64,000 bases of DNA from Bacillus sp. Marseille-Q3570 (GTDB lineage Bacteria; Bacillota; Bacilli; Bacillales; Fictibacillaceae), in assembly GCF_946151055.1 (NCBI RefSeq), contig NZ_CAMGYZ010000007.1, positions 124,001 to 188,000 of the forward strand, written 5' to 3'. The position numbers and the translations under genes were made by a program. The stretch's first letter is position 1, and every line of letters starts with the position of its first letter. The notes beneath the pieces are model-generated. The model was not told the origin of the DNA. It saw nothing but the letters and a program-made list of their open reading frames with translations, and searched no databases. Shown here piece by piece: positions 41,761 through 50,088 of the stretch.

Positions 41761-44700
41761 ATGAGACCTATACACCTCTCTGTAACAGGTTTACATAGTT
41801 TCCGCGAAAAGCAAGATGTCGATTTCCAAACCCTCTGTGAAGGAGGCGTGTTCGGGATTTTCGGACCGACTGGAAGCGGAAAGTCTTCCTTGTTAGATGC
41901 AGTCACATTAGCCCTTTATGGGAAAATCGAACGTGCAGCGAATACGATCCAGGGGATCATGAACCATGCAGAAGATCAACTGCATGTCAGCTTCACATTC
42001 GAATTAGGGAAAGAACATTCGGCAAAACGTTACCGGGTTGAACGCACCTATAAAAAAGGAAAGAATGAATCGATCCGGACGAGTACTTGCCGTCTGATCG
42101 AAGTTATCAACGAGGAAACGACGGTCCTTGCTGATAAAGAAAGGGATGTGACGTCTCAGGTGGAATGCATCTTAGGGTTGACCCTCACAGATTTCACACG
42201 TGCGGTCGTCTTGCCTCAAGGGAAATTTGCCGAGTTCCTCTCGCTTAAAGGTGCAGAAAGACGGCAGATGCTGCAACGTCTCTTTCATTTGGAGAAATAC
42301 GGTGATCATCTGAATCAACGTCTCAAACGGAAAACTGAAGATACCACCATGGTTTTAAAAGAGATTGCAGCTGAACAGCAGGGATTAGGAGATGCCTCGA
42401 AGGAAGGAATCATCGAACTTCAGAACAAACTTGAAGATGCACTCCAGATAGTAAAACGTCGAAACCTCGAATTGGATAAGAAGGAAGTGCAATTCGAGCA
42501 TTACCGCCAAATCTGGGGTTGGCAGGAAGAGCTTGATGAAGTAAAACGGAAACTCGCTGCTCTGGATGAAAAAGCGCCTGAAATCAAGGTGCTTGAAGAG
42601 AAACTGAAGCTATCGAGAGAAGCAGATTCCTTGTTTCCGGTCGTTGAAGAGCTTGAATCGATCCTTAATGAAAAGCAATCGTGGACATCGAAGAAGGCTG
42701 GACTCGAACAAGAAACCGGACAATCGAAGAAACTCGTAGAGGAAATACAACATCAGTTCCGTTCGATCCAGAAGGAACGATCTGATCATGAACCTATTTT
42801 GTATGAACGGCTTCAACAATTGAAATATGCAAAAGAACTCGAAGGCGACTATGAACGGGAAGCACAATCCCTCTCGCGTGAAATGACTGAATTTGCTGAA
42901 GCAAAACAAGAACTGGATAAAGTAGCAACAGAACTTGATAAGCTCAAAGCTACAAAACAAAAAGCAATCGATCGACAAGCGGAAATCAAGTCAAGCATCG
43001 AAAAGAAAACGGTTCCGATTGATGAACGAAATCGATTACGGGATGCACTCGCATTGAAACACGAAATCGACCACTTAGACGGAACGAAAGCTGAATTGAA
43101 AAATGAACAAAAGAAGATAACGGAGATTGAACAGAAACTGAAAGTTGAAATAGAAAGACTTGAAAAGCAGAGGAAGAATGTAAAACGGAACATCAGTTAT
43201 CTGCTGCAGCATACCGAGTCGATGTTCAATCGTGTTTGTGAACATGAGCGGGTCATCGAACGTGCCAAACATTCAATCGAACAATCCTTGAAGGATGCGA
43301 TCGAAAGGCAGAAGGATGAGGAAGTCCATACATTAGCTGTTCAGATTGCTCAAGAGTTGAGAACTGGAGAAGCTTGTCCTGTGTGTGGAGCAAAGGAACA
43401 CCCTGCTCCAGCTGGAGAAACAGGGGACAGCGAAGATCATCGAGAAGCAGTTGCTGAATTGGAAACGTTCTTCAAAACATTGAAAGATGAAGAAGTAGCT
43501 GTCCATTATTGTAAAAAAGATCTGGAACATCTCTTTGAAGCGGTACAAGATTATGTGCAAAAAGGTGAGTTCAGTGATAATGAAATCGCAGCAACCACTT
43601 TCGATCCAATCGAGAACGGTCTCCAAACGATGGAAGACTTGAAGAATTATTTGCGATTACTTCAAACAGAAACAAAAGGATTTAAGCAAGATGTGATTGA
43701 ACTTAAAGAAAAACGTGTAGTATACACGGCTTCATATGCAGATTACGATAAAAAGTTGGTGGAGAACACCGTAACCTTGAATACGTGCAAGCGTGATGCT
43801 TCCAAGGTCGAAGAGAAGTTGAAAGAAGTTTATCGAAAAGCTGAAGAGCATGGAAAGCGCTGGAACGATGCATTCAACACCTATGAAATGGATCAACTCC
43901 AACAATTGCAAAAAGAAATGGATCAGAAAGAACAAGAAGTTGAGGATTTGAACCGGCGATATGACAGAAGTATATCTTATTTGGTCGAGGTAGATGGGAC
44001 AATCACACAAAACACTGAAGACTATCAGTCACTTAAACAGAATGTAACTGAGCTCACTTCCAGCGTGTCGAGTAAGGAAAAACGGTGTAAAGAGCTCAAG
44101 GAAAAACTTGAAGATATTTGTGGCAATGAAAAAGCAGAGAAGCTTCATAAGGATGTCCAGGCTCAGTTGGACGAATTGAAACAAAAGGAACAACAAGTCC
44201 AGGAGCAGACTGAACTTGAAAGTAAGAAACTTCAAAAGTTGGAACAGGACCTTGAAGTTGCAAAATCGACCTTACAAAACATTGAAGAACGATTGACGAA
44301 AGCCCGAGAAAAATGGGAGCAAAAAGTGAAGGAAATGCCATTTAAAACGACTGAAGAAGTTAAAGATGCGCTTATCCCGGCTCAAAAACAGAACATTTGG
44401 GAAGGTGAGATCAAGCAATACCACAAACAAAAGCAGAATCATCAGCATGATCAAAAACGACTGCTTGCCCATTTGAATAACAAAGAAGTCAGTATCAATG
44501 AATGGGAACAAGTCCAAGAAGAGCTGAAGCATGCCAAACTGGAGAAAGAAGCGGCGCTTTCTGAAAAAGCAAAACTCGAATCAGCTTTAACTGATATGAA
44601 AGCAAGAGCAGAAAAATTCGCAAGTTTAGAAGAAAAGCGTCTGAAAAAAGAAGAGCTTTCTGAGAGGCTCGGAAAATTACAAGCAGTCTTCCGTGGGAAC

Positions 44701-45168
44701 AGCTTTGTCGAATTCATAGCTGAAGAACAATTGAGCCAAGTGGCACGGGATGCGTCACAACGACTCGGTGAATTGACAAGACAGCGTTATGCTTTGGAAG
44801 TGGATTCCACAGGTGGATTCGTCATACGTGATGATGCCAACGGAGGCGTCCGTAGACCTGTCACCTCATTGTCAGGAGGAGAAACCTTCTTGACTTCCCT
44901 GGCGCTTGCATTGTCTTTATCAGCCCAAATCCAGTTGCAAGGTGAATATCCATTGGAATTCTTCTTCCTTGATGAAGGATTCGGGACGCTTGATCAATCA
45001 CTGCTGGATACTGTGATTTCTGCTTTGGAACGCCTTCAAATGCAGCAAGTATCAGTCGGAGTGATCTCCCACGTACCTGCGCTCCGTGCTCGGCTGCCAA
45101 GAAAATTGATCGTTACCCCGGCGACACCATCAGGAAAAGGAAGCAGTGTAGCAATCGAGACTTTATGA
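41761..45168 (+). CDS. sbcC: Exonuclease subunit SbcC (Rad50 family)
   Basis: 1135 residues. N-terminal Walker A FGPTGSGKSSLLDAV, long coiled coils (about residues 190-520 and 560-960), a central zinc-hook CPVC (Cys539, Cys542), and the C-terminal ABC half: SLSGGETFLTSLALALSLS signature and FFLDEGFGTLD Walker B. With SbcD it forms the ATP-driven end-processing nuclease. Last gene of the addBA-sbcDC cluster; a terminator follows directly, so an hlpB-like gene, present in B. subtilis, is absent here. Confidence 0.93.
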   Translation: MRPIHLSVTGLHSFREKQDVDFQTLCEGGVFGIFGPTGSGKSSLLDAVTLALYGKIERAANTIQGIMNHAEDQLHVSFTFELGKEHSAKRYRVERTYKKGKNESIRTSTCRLIEVINEETTVLADKERDVTSQVECILGLTLTDFTRAVVLPQGKFAEFLSLKGAERRQMLQRLFHLEKYGDHLNQRLKRKTEDTTMVLKEIAAEQQGLGDASKEGIIELQNKLEDALQIVKRRNLELDKKEVQFEHYRQIWGWQEELDEVKRKLAALDEKAPEIKVLEEKLKLSREADSLFPVVEELESILNEKQSWTSKKAGLEQETGQSKKLVEEIQHQFRSIQKERSDHEPILYERLQQLKYAKELEGDYEREAQSLSREMTEFAEAKQELDKVATELDKLKATKQKAIDRQAEIKSSIEKKTVPIDERNRLRDALALKHEIDHLDGTKAELKNEQKKITEIEQKLKVEIERLEKQRKNVKRNISYLLQHTESMFNRVCEHERVIERAKHSIEQSLKDAIERQKDEEVHTLAVQIAQELRTGEACPVCGAKEHPAPAGETGDSEDHREAVAELETFFKTLKDEEVAVHYCKKDLEHLFEAVQDYVQKGEFSDNEIAATTFDPIENGLQTMEDLKNYLRLLQTETKGFKQDVIELKEKRVVYTASYADYDKKLVENTVTLNTCKRDASKVEEKLKEVYRKAEEHGKRWNDAFNTYEMDQLQQLQKEMDQKEQEVEDLNRRYDRSISYLVEVDGTITQNTEDYQSLKQNVTELTSSVSSKEKRCKELKEKLEDICGNEKAEKLHKDVQAQLDELKQKEQQVQEQTELESKKLQKLEQDLEVAKSTLQNIEERLTKAREKWEQKVKEMPFKTTEEVKDALIPAQKQNIWEGEIKQYHKQKQNHQHDQKRLLAHLNNKEVSINEWEQVQEELKHAKLEKEAALSEKAKLESALTDMKARAEKFASLEEKRLKKEELSERLGKLQAVFRGNSFVEFIAEEQLSQVARDASQRLGELTRQRYALEVDSTGGFVIRDDANGGVRRPVTSLSGGETFLTSLALALSLSAQIQLQGEYPLEFFFLDEGFGTLDQSLLDTVISALERLQMQQVSVGVISHVPALRARLPRKLIVTPATPSGKGSSVAIETL

Positions 45169-45175
45169 GTTTGTC

Positions 45176-45207
45176 AGGATTGGCCGAAAACGGTCAATCC
45201 TTTTTTT
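45176..45207 (+). terminator. Intrinsic terminator of addBA-sbcDC
   Basis: AGGATTGGCCG pairs with CGGTCAATCCT, followed by seven T. Confidence 0.85.
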
Positions 45208-45211
45208 ACAT

Positions 45212-45300
45212 TGAAGGAAGTCTTTATACTTTCTTCAATGTAAGGGCAACTAAGCTCAGCCTGCGCTAAGGCTTGCCTTTGCAAATATTCTTTATGGTTT
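45212..45300 (+). repeat. Dispersed repeat R4
   Basis: TTGAAGGAAGTCTTTATACT-TTCTTCAATGTAAGGGCAAC, then GCTCAGCCTGCGCTAAGGCT and TTTGCAAATATTCTTTATG. Immediately after the sbcC terminator. Confidence 0.6.
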
Positions 45301-45317
45301 TGTTGAAATCCAGTAGT

Positions 45318-45450
45318 TCGTAACGGACACCAGAGCCCCTATTTGTGAAAAAGAACATAGTTTGGTAATGATTATGAAGTGGCCTCTTATGTCCGCTAAT
45401 TTGAAAACATGATGTTTAAAAGGAGGTCTCTCATGTCCGTTAAGATGTTC
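45318..45450. repeat. Dispersed repeat R3
   Basis: One GTAACGGACACCAGAGCCCC copy and two inverted copies ending CTCTTATGTCCGCTAAT and GTCTCTCATGTCCGTTAAG. No gene is seen between 45,169 and 45,617. Confidence 0.65.
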
Positions 45451-45617
45451 ATCACATTACCTGAGCTCTTTCAGTGATAAGGGGAACATGCGTGAGATAG
45501 TTTTTGTGTAACCAAAACGACTATATTTTTATACTGGTTTAATGAAAAATACGCTATATTCAGTACGATTTTTGGAGAGGATGGTTTTATATCACAAAAA
45601 CAGAGGAGCCTTTTCTA

Positions 45618-46340
45618 ATGGAAATATTCATGGATTCAGTCAAAGTGATCGGCCGTATCATCACTATCCTCCCCTTCATGTTGTTCATCACTCTTTATAT
45701 GGGAAAAAGATCGATTGGAGAACTCCCGGTGTTCGATTTCCTTGTTATTTTAGTTTTAGGAGCTGTCGTCGGAGCCGATATTGCTGATCCGAACATCAAT
45801 CATATTCATACGATTGTCGCGATGATCATGATCGCTCTTCTCCAAAAATTAATCGTCTATCTGAAAATGAAGAACCGTAAGCTTGGAAAGATAATGACCT
45901 TTGAACCCGCTGTTGTGATTTATAACGGGCAATTTCTCTATGAAAAAATGAAAAAGGAAAAATATGCAATTGATAATATCCTTCAGATGCTGCGTGATAA
46001 GAATGTCTATAACATAGAAGACGTGGAAATTGCGATCATAGAAGCGAACGGTGATTTATCTGTAAAAATGATTCCTTCTAAAGAGGGTGTTACGAGAGAA
46101 GATTTGAAGATTGAAGGAGAAACCGCGAACTTTGAAATACCGATCATTTTGGATGGGGAAATCCAGTTGGATCTATTGAGGTGGTTGAATAAGAATGAAC
46201 TATGGTTAGAAGAGATGCTTGCAAAAAGGGATATTACTGATGTGAAGACTGTCTTCTATGGAGCATATAACCGGAAGGGGGAGTTATTTCTTTCACTAAA
46301 GAACGGAACCAATCCGGATATTCCTCCTATTGCTCATTGA
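45618..46340 (+). CDS. DUF421 (YetF/YrbG family) membrane protein
   Basis: 240 residues: three N-terminal transmembrane helices (about 10-28, 38-55, 62-85; GKRSIGELPVFDFLVILVLG is the family signature) and a cytoplasmic part with two DUF421 repeats (KIMTFEPAVVIYNGQFL and later NGDLSVKMIPS). The family is common in Bacillus, includes spore-associated members, and has no established biochemical role. ATG 45618 follows AGAGGAG at ten bases. Confidence 0.8.
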   Translation: MEIFMDSVKVIGRIITILPFMLFITLYMGKRSIGELPVFDFLVILVLGAVVGADIADPNINHIHTIVAMIMIALLQKLIVYLKMKNRKLGKIMTFEPAVVIYNGQFLYEKMKKEKYAIDNILQMLRDKNVYNIEDVEIAIIEANGDLSVKMIPSKEGVTREDLKIEGETANFEIPIILDGEIQLDLLRWLNKNELWLEEMLAKRDITDVKTVFYGAYNRKGELFLSLKNGTNPDIPPIAH

Positions 46341-46478
46341 CAACAAGTTCCTGTCGTAAGACTTTAATCCTGTAACTGAATTTTCTGATGTAAAAACAAG
46401 GATATTGCAAAAAAATATCGAAGTTTAGCAGAACCAGATGCCAATGTATTCTAGTCAACAAGAAATGAAAAATAATTT

Positions 46479-46506
46479 TTGGCAAAATTCATTGGAAAAA
46501 TATGAT
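46479..46506 (+). promoter_or_regulatory. Candidate sigma-A promoter
   Basis: TTGGCA (46479-46484) and TATGAT (46501-46506), 16-nt spacer, upstream of the Yip1-type gene. Confidence 0.4.
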
Positions 46507-46571
46507 ATCATTTGAGAAATCTGATAGGATAGATTATGTCATCATGTTCGATACAAGAGGGGGAATATCGG

Positions 46572-47246
46572 TTGGAGCATCAGGTACAGGTTTGGAAAGG
46601 GTTGTTCAGTCCGCAAGAAACATTACATACATTAAGAGAATCCACATCCATCAAAGGTTATAGATTCAGAGTTTTGATCCTATTATTGTGCAGTTCGATC
46701 GTATTCGGTTTTCTTTTATACATAAGTGCACCTGAATGGTTGAAGATGCCAGAAGCAACCGCCATGCAATTGACGGCTGAACAAAAACAGGCAGCTTCGA
46801 TTTTCATCGGCATCGGTGGAGTGATCAGTGGTTTAGCCTTACCATTCCTACTGATTGGAGCATCTGCATTATTATTCTGGGGATTCTTCCGGGATATCGG
46901 TTTTAAAAAGTTATTTGTTTTACATACGTATTTGTACGTCATCATTTTGATAGGAATAGCCGCGAACATTCCTTATATGCTAGCTTTCGGTTCCACTGAA
47001 ATGTTGTCGCCATTCGGAGTCGGCCCGTGGGTCAATGCGATTACTGATAATGTATTTCTTACAAGCTTTTTCGGATGGATTACGATCTTCTTCATCTGGC
47101 ATATCTATGCATCAATCAAACTGTTGATGGAAGCTTCGTTGAAATCGAAATGGTATGTATGGACTGTTTCGTTAGGATTACATCTACTATTCATCGTGAT
47201 CGTCGCTGTCATCAATACCATGTACCATATGCAATTGAACGGATAG
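46572..47246 (+). CDS. Yip1-domain membrane protein (YknW-like)
   Basis: TTG 46572, behind AAGAGGGGGAA, gives 224 residues; the ATG at 46536 has only a weak site. A soluble N-terminal segment (VWKGLFSPQETLHTLRE) is followed by five transmembrane helices of the Yip1 type. In B. subtilis YknW helps assemble the YknXYZ efflux machinery. The next gene is a membrane-fusion protein, so the pair mirrors yknWX, but no ABC ATPase or permease genes follow. Confidence 0.7.
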   Translation: MEHQVQVWKGLFSPQETLHTLRESTSIKGYRFRVLILLLCSSIVFGFLLYISAPEWLKMPEATAMQLTAEQKQAASIFIGIGGVISGLALPFLLIGASALLFWGFFRDIGFKKLFVLHTYLYVIILIGIAANIPYMLAFGSTEMLSPFGVGPWVNAITDNVFLTSFFGWITIFFIWHIYASIKLLMEASLKSKWYVWTVSLGLHLLFIVIVAVINTMYHMQLNG

Positions 47247-47260
47247 AATTGGGGGGCATC

Positions 47261-48553
47261 ATGTTGAACCGGCACATGAAAAGAGCATTGATAGGACTAC
47301 CGATCCTATTATTCATCATATTGAATACGTACCTGTTCCTTTTGAATGAATCATTGTTTGCCAGTGAAAAGCCATATGACCTGACGAAGATTGAACAACG
47401 TGATTTAAGGGAAACCATTGAAGCTGCGGGAATGTTCATACCGAAGGAAATACAGGAATTTTACTATGAACCTCACCGCGGGAATATTGAAGAAGTACTC
47501 GTTGAAGAGGGGGAAGAAATCTCTTCAGGAACAGAAATTTTAAAGTATCAAACAACAGATATTGAAAACCAAATAACAGCATTGGAAAATGAAATCGATG
47601 AGCTCGAGACAGAAAAGGATCATTATGAAGATCGTGAAACCATTTTACAGGAACAAATTCGTTCTGAGTCCAATAAAGAGGAAGAAGAGAAGAATGAGTC
47701 GACCATCTTCATGCTTGAACAACAGGAAGCGGATGCTGCTTATCAAGCTGATCGTGTTGATAGTCTCATCTCCAGCAAGGAAAGTGAAATCAGCCTATTG
47801 GAATCTCGATTAGACGAAAAAGTAGTCAAAAGCAATGTTGCAGGTACTGTCAAAAAGGTGAATAGGAATGCAGCATCGAGTGACCAACCCTTGGTCGTCA
47901 TTTCAAGCGAAGATAATGTCCTTGTGAGAGCTTATCTTTCCGAAGACGAGGTTGTGCTATTAAGAGAAGGGGATGAAGTAGCAGTAAGCTCTCCCCGTGG
48001 TGAAGACAGAAAAGGGCAGATAGTGAAAATCGGCACACCTGATGAGGAAAATGAAGATCTGAAGTTCCCGGTGGATATCGAGGTTGAAACAGAAGCGGAA
48101 AACCGAGCTCCAGTAGGAAGCACGGTGAACATTACGTTTAAACCAGTCGCTGTTGAAGATGCAATAGCTGTTAAACATGAATGGGTCGTCCATGATGATG
48201 GTGAAGACCTTGTCCTGGTTGTGAAGAATGATCATATTGACAAAAGGAAAATCAGTGTCGGTTTCGAAAATGAAACCTATAAAGAAGTGACTAAAGGATT
48301 GAAGGCTGGAGAAACGATCGTTATGAAGCCGAATGTACTGTTAGTTGATGACATGGAGATTGAAACGAAAGATACCGGAAAAAAGAAGAAAGACAACAAT
48401 GGTGAACCATCTACTGATGACCAAAATGGAGAAGAGCCTGCAGGAGGAGAGAATCCAGCTACAGACTCAAACGACCCGGAAATTGGACCAGATTCGAGTG
48501 AAGGTGATTCAGATAGTGTAGAACTTGATACAGAAAATGATGGGACCGAATAA
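47261..48553 (+). CDS. HlyD/YknX-type membrane fusion (adaptor) protein
   Basis: ATG 47261 after GGGGGG gives 430 residues: a signal anchor (KRALIGLPILLFIILNTYLFLL), a biotinyl-lipoyl-like domain split by a long coiled coil (about residues 90-190; VLVEEGEEISSGTEIL and SNVAGTVKKVN halves), beta-barrel domain, and a highly acidic, disordered C-terminal tail (residues 375-430, Asp/Glu/Ser-rich). The architecture is that of the adaptor subunit of MacAB/YknXYZ-type exporters. The longer frame from 47075 overlaps the upstream gene and is rejected. The acidic tail is unusual for the family. Confidence 0.8.
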   Translation: MLNRHMKRALIGLPILLFIILNTYLFLLNESLFASEKPYDLTKIEQRDLRETIEAAGMFIPKEIQEFYYEPHRGNIEEVLVEEGEEISSGTEILKYQTTDIENQITALENEIDELETEKDHYEDRETILQEQIRSESNKEEEEKNESTIFMLEQQEADAAYQADRVDSLISSKESEISLLESRLDEKVVKSNVAGTVKKVNRNAASSDQPLVVISSEDNVLVRAYLSEDEVVLLREGDEVAVSSPRGEDRKGQIVKIGTPDEENEDLKFPVDIEVETEAENRAPVGSTVNITFKPVAVEDAIAVKHEWVVHDDGEDLVLVVKNDHIDKRKISVGFENETYKEVTKGLKAGETIVMKPNVLLVDDMEIETKDTGKKKKDNNGEPSTDDQNGEEPAGGENPATDSNDPEIGPDSSEGDSDSVELDTENDGTE

Positions 48554-48576
48554 ATTTTAAAACCGGAATACTCACA

Positions 48577-48614
48577 AGAAAAGCATGTGGTTTCGTTAAA
48601 ACCACATGCTTTTC
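48577..48614 (+). terminator. Strong intrinsic terminator
   Basis: AGAAAAGCATGTGGTTT pairs with AAACCACATGCTTTTCT around a short loop; the A/T ends allow function on either strand. From 48,615 to 48,891 there is no supported gene, only a 40-codon frame without ribosome binding site. Confidence 0.85.
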
Positions 48615-48891
48615 TATACTTTCAGTAAGTTGGATTAGTAGTATGTTGATAGTTTATGATTTCAAGGGTTTCGTAGTGTTGTGAGCGGTCGTCCCAGCGT
48701 GACAAAATCCCTCGAGTCTTCGCTGGTACATATGAGATGGAAAGATCTTCACGGACGAACTGTCATTCAAAAGTCAAAAGTCATCCTGGTTTTTGCAGAT
48801 TGGGAATCAGTCAAAAAGGTGACGTATACAAAACGAGTTGATGTTTCAAATTAGAAAAGCCATAACAAAAAGAAAAGGTGGCGTACATGAG

Positions 48892-49368
48892 ATGAATCAA
48901 ATAACTTTAAATAGATATGAAACAAAATATGATGCTGTTCTAAAGAACTTTTTCTTACCTGATGAACAAGCGCAATTTACCGGAATGCCATTAGAAATGC
49001 TCGTCAAGGCAAAAGACGATCCTGCAAGAAATCCAATCGTTATTTTAAAAGGAGCTCATCCTGTCGGCTTTTTTTTGCTTTGTACTGGTGAATTGGTTAA
49101 GGAATATACTTTAAATCAAAACGCATTACTTTTGATTGCCTTCTCGATCGATCTTCCCCAACAAGGTCGAGGTTATGCAAAAGAAGGTTTGAAAAAGTTA
49201 AGCAATTTCATTGCTGAAGATTTCCCAGATAAAAATGAAGTCGTGCTAGCTGTCAATTGCAAGAACATTCCAGCGCAAAAACTCTACGAATCGGTAGGGT
49301 TCTTGGATACAGGAAAACGGAAAATGGGGAAGATTGGAAAGCAAATGATTTTATCACTATCATTGTAA
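48892..49368 (+). CDS. GNAT family N-acetyltransferase
   Basis: ATG 48892, ten bases after AAGGTGG, gives 158 residues with the GNAT core: PVGFFLLCTG strand, LIAFSIDLPQQGRGYAKEGLKKL (acetyl-CoA loop Q-x-x-G-x-G/A), and NIPAQKLYESVGFLDTGK. Substrate unknown. A single gene converging on the hemolysin-III gene; the shared gap contains a terminator for the opposite strand. Confidence 0.78.
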   Translation: MNQITLNRYETKYDAVLKNFFLPDEQAQFTGMPLEMLVKAKDDPARNPIVILKGAHPVGFFLLCTGELVKEYTLNQNALLLIAFSIDLPQQGRGYAKEGLKKLSNFIAEDFPDKNEVVLAVNCKNIPAQKLYESVGFLDTGKRKMGKIGKQMILSLSL

Positions 49369-49391
49369 TTTCCATACATGCAAAATTCAAT

Positions 49392-49418
49392 GAAAAAACC
49401 GCCCTTAAGGACGGTTTC
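49392..49418 (-). terminator. Intrinsic terminator of the hemolysin-III-type gene
   Basis: On the minus strand GAAACCGTCC pairs with GGGCGGTTTTTTC around a short loop. Confidence 0.75.
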
Positions 49419-50070
49419 ATACCATTTGAAGCGGCAGAATGTATAAGAGGATGGCGAAAAAGTGGGCGGCTGACCCTGCCAGGACGAACAGGTGCCAGAC
49501 TGCATGGTGATAAGGGAACCCTCGCCAGACATAAAACACTGTACCGACTGTGTATAACACTCCTCCGATGATGAAAAGCTGCATTCCTGTACTTGGCATC
49601 GTCGTCATCAACGGCTTCCATGCAATCAATGCGAGCCATCCCATCACGATGTAAATGATGGTCGAGATGAACAGGAACCGTTTTACGAAGAAGGCTTTGA
49701 AAAACACACCGATGATTGCGATTCCCCATACCACCCCGAACAATGTCCAGCCGAGTGCCCCTTTGACGACGATGAAAAGGAAAGGGGTATAGGTTCCCGC
49801 AATGAAAATATAGATGGCAGCATGGTCGAAAATCTCGAAAAGATCCTTCGCTCTTCCTTCAGGGAAACTGTGAACCAGAGTTGAAGCGGTATACAATAGG
49901 AGCATTGAAGCCCCGTAGATGGAAAAGCTAACCACATGCCAGACTGATCCGTCCATTGCTGACATGACGACGAGAAATACGAGTCCGACGACGCTGAACA
50001 AGGCTCCGATTCCGTGTGTGATTGCATTGGCTATTTCTTCTTTCCGTGTATAGATATGGGTATTCGCCAT
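49417..50070 (-). CDS. Hemolysin III / PAQR-family membrane protein
   Basis: 217 residues, seven transmembrane helices, with the PAQR motifs: EEIANAITHGIGALFSV, TASTLVHSFPEGRAKDLFEIFDHAAIYIFIAGTYTPF (His/Asp metal site) and FHHAVWHLFVLAGS-type PYHHAVWHLFV. The family (YplQ/YqfA) shares a zinc site with eukaryotic adiponectin receptors and probably acts in membrane lipid homeostasis; the name hemolysin is historical. AGGAGG precedes the ATG. Confidence 0.85.
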   Translation of the reverse strand: MANTHIYTRKEEIANAITHGIGALFSVVGLVFLVVMSAMDGSVWHVVSFSIYGASMLLLYTASTLVHSFPEGRAKDLFEIFDHAAIYIFIAGTYTPFLFIVVKGALGWTLFGVVWGIAIIGVFFKAFFVKRFLFISTIIYIVMGWLALIAWKPLMTTMPSTGMQLFIIGGVLYTVGTVFYVWRGFPYHHAVWHLFVLAGSAAHFFAILLYILPLQMV

Positions 50071-50088
50071 TATAGTCCTCCTATGGTT

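Noticed and set aside
48732-48854. 40-codon open frame upstream of the GNAT gene at 48.9 kb
   Set aside because: No Shine-Dalgarno sequence and no recognisable family; possibly a decayed gene remnant but unsupported.
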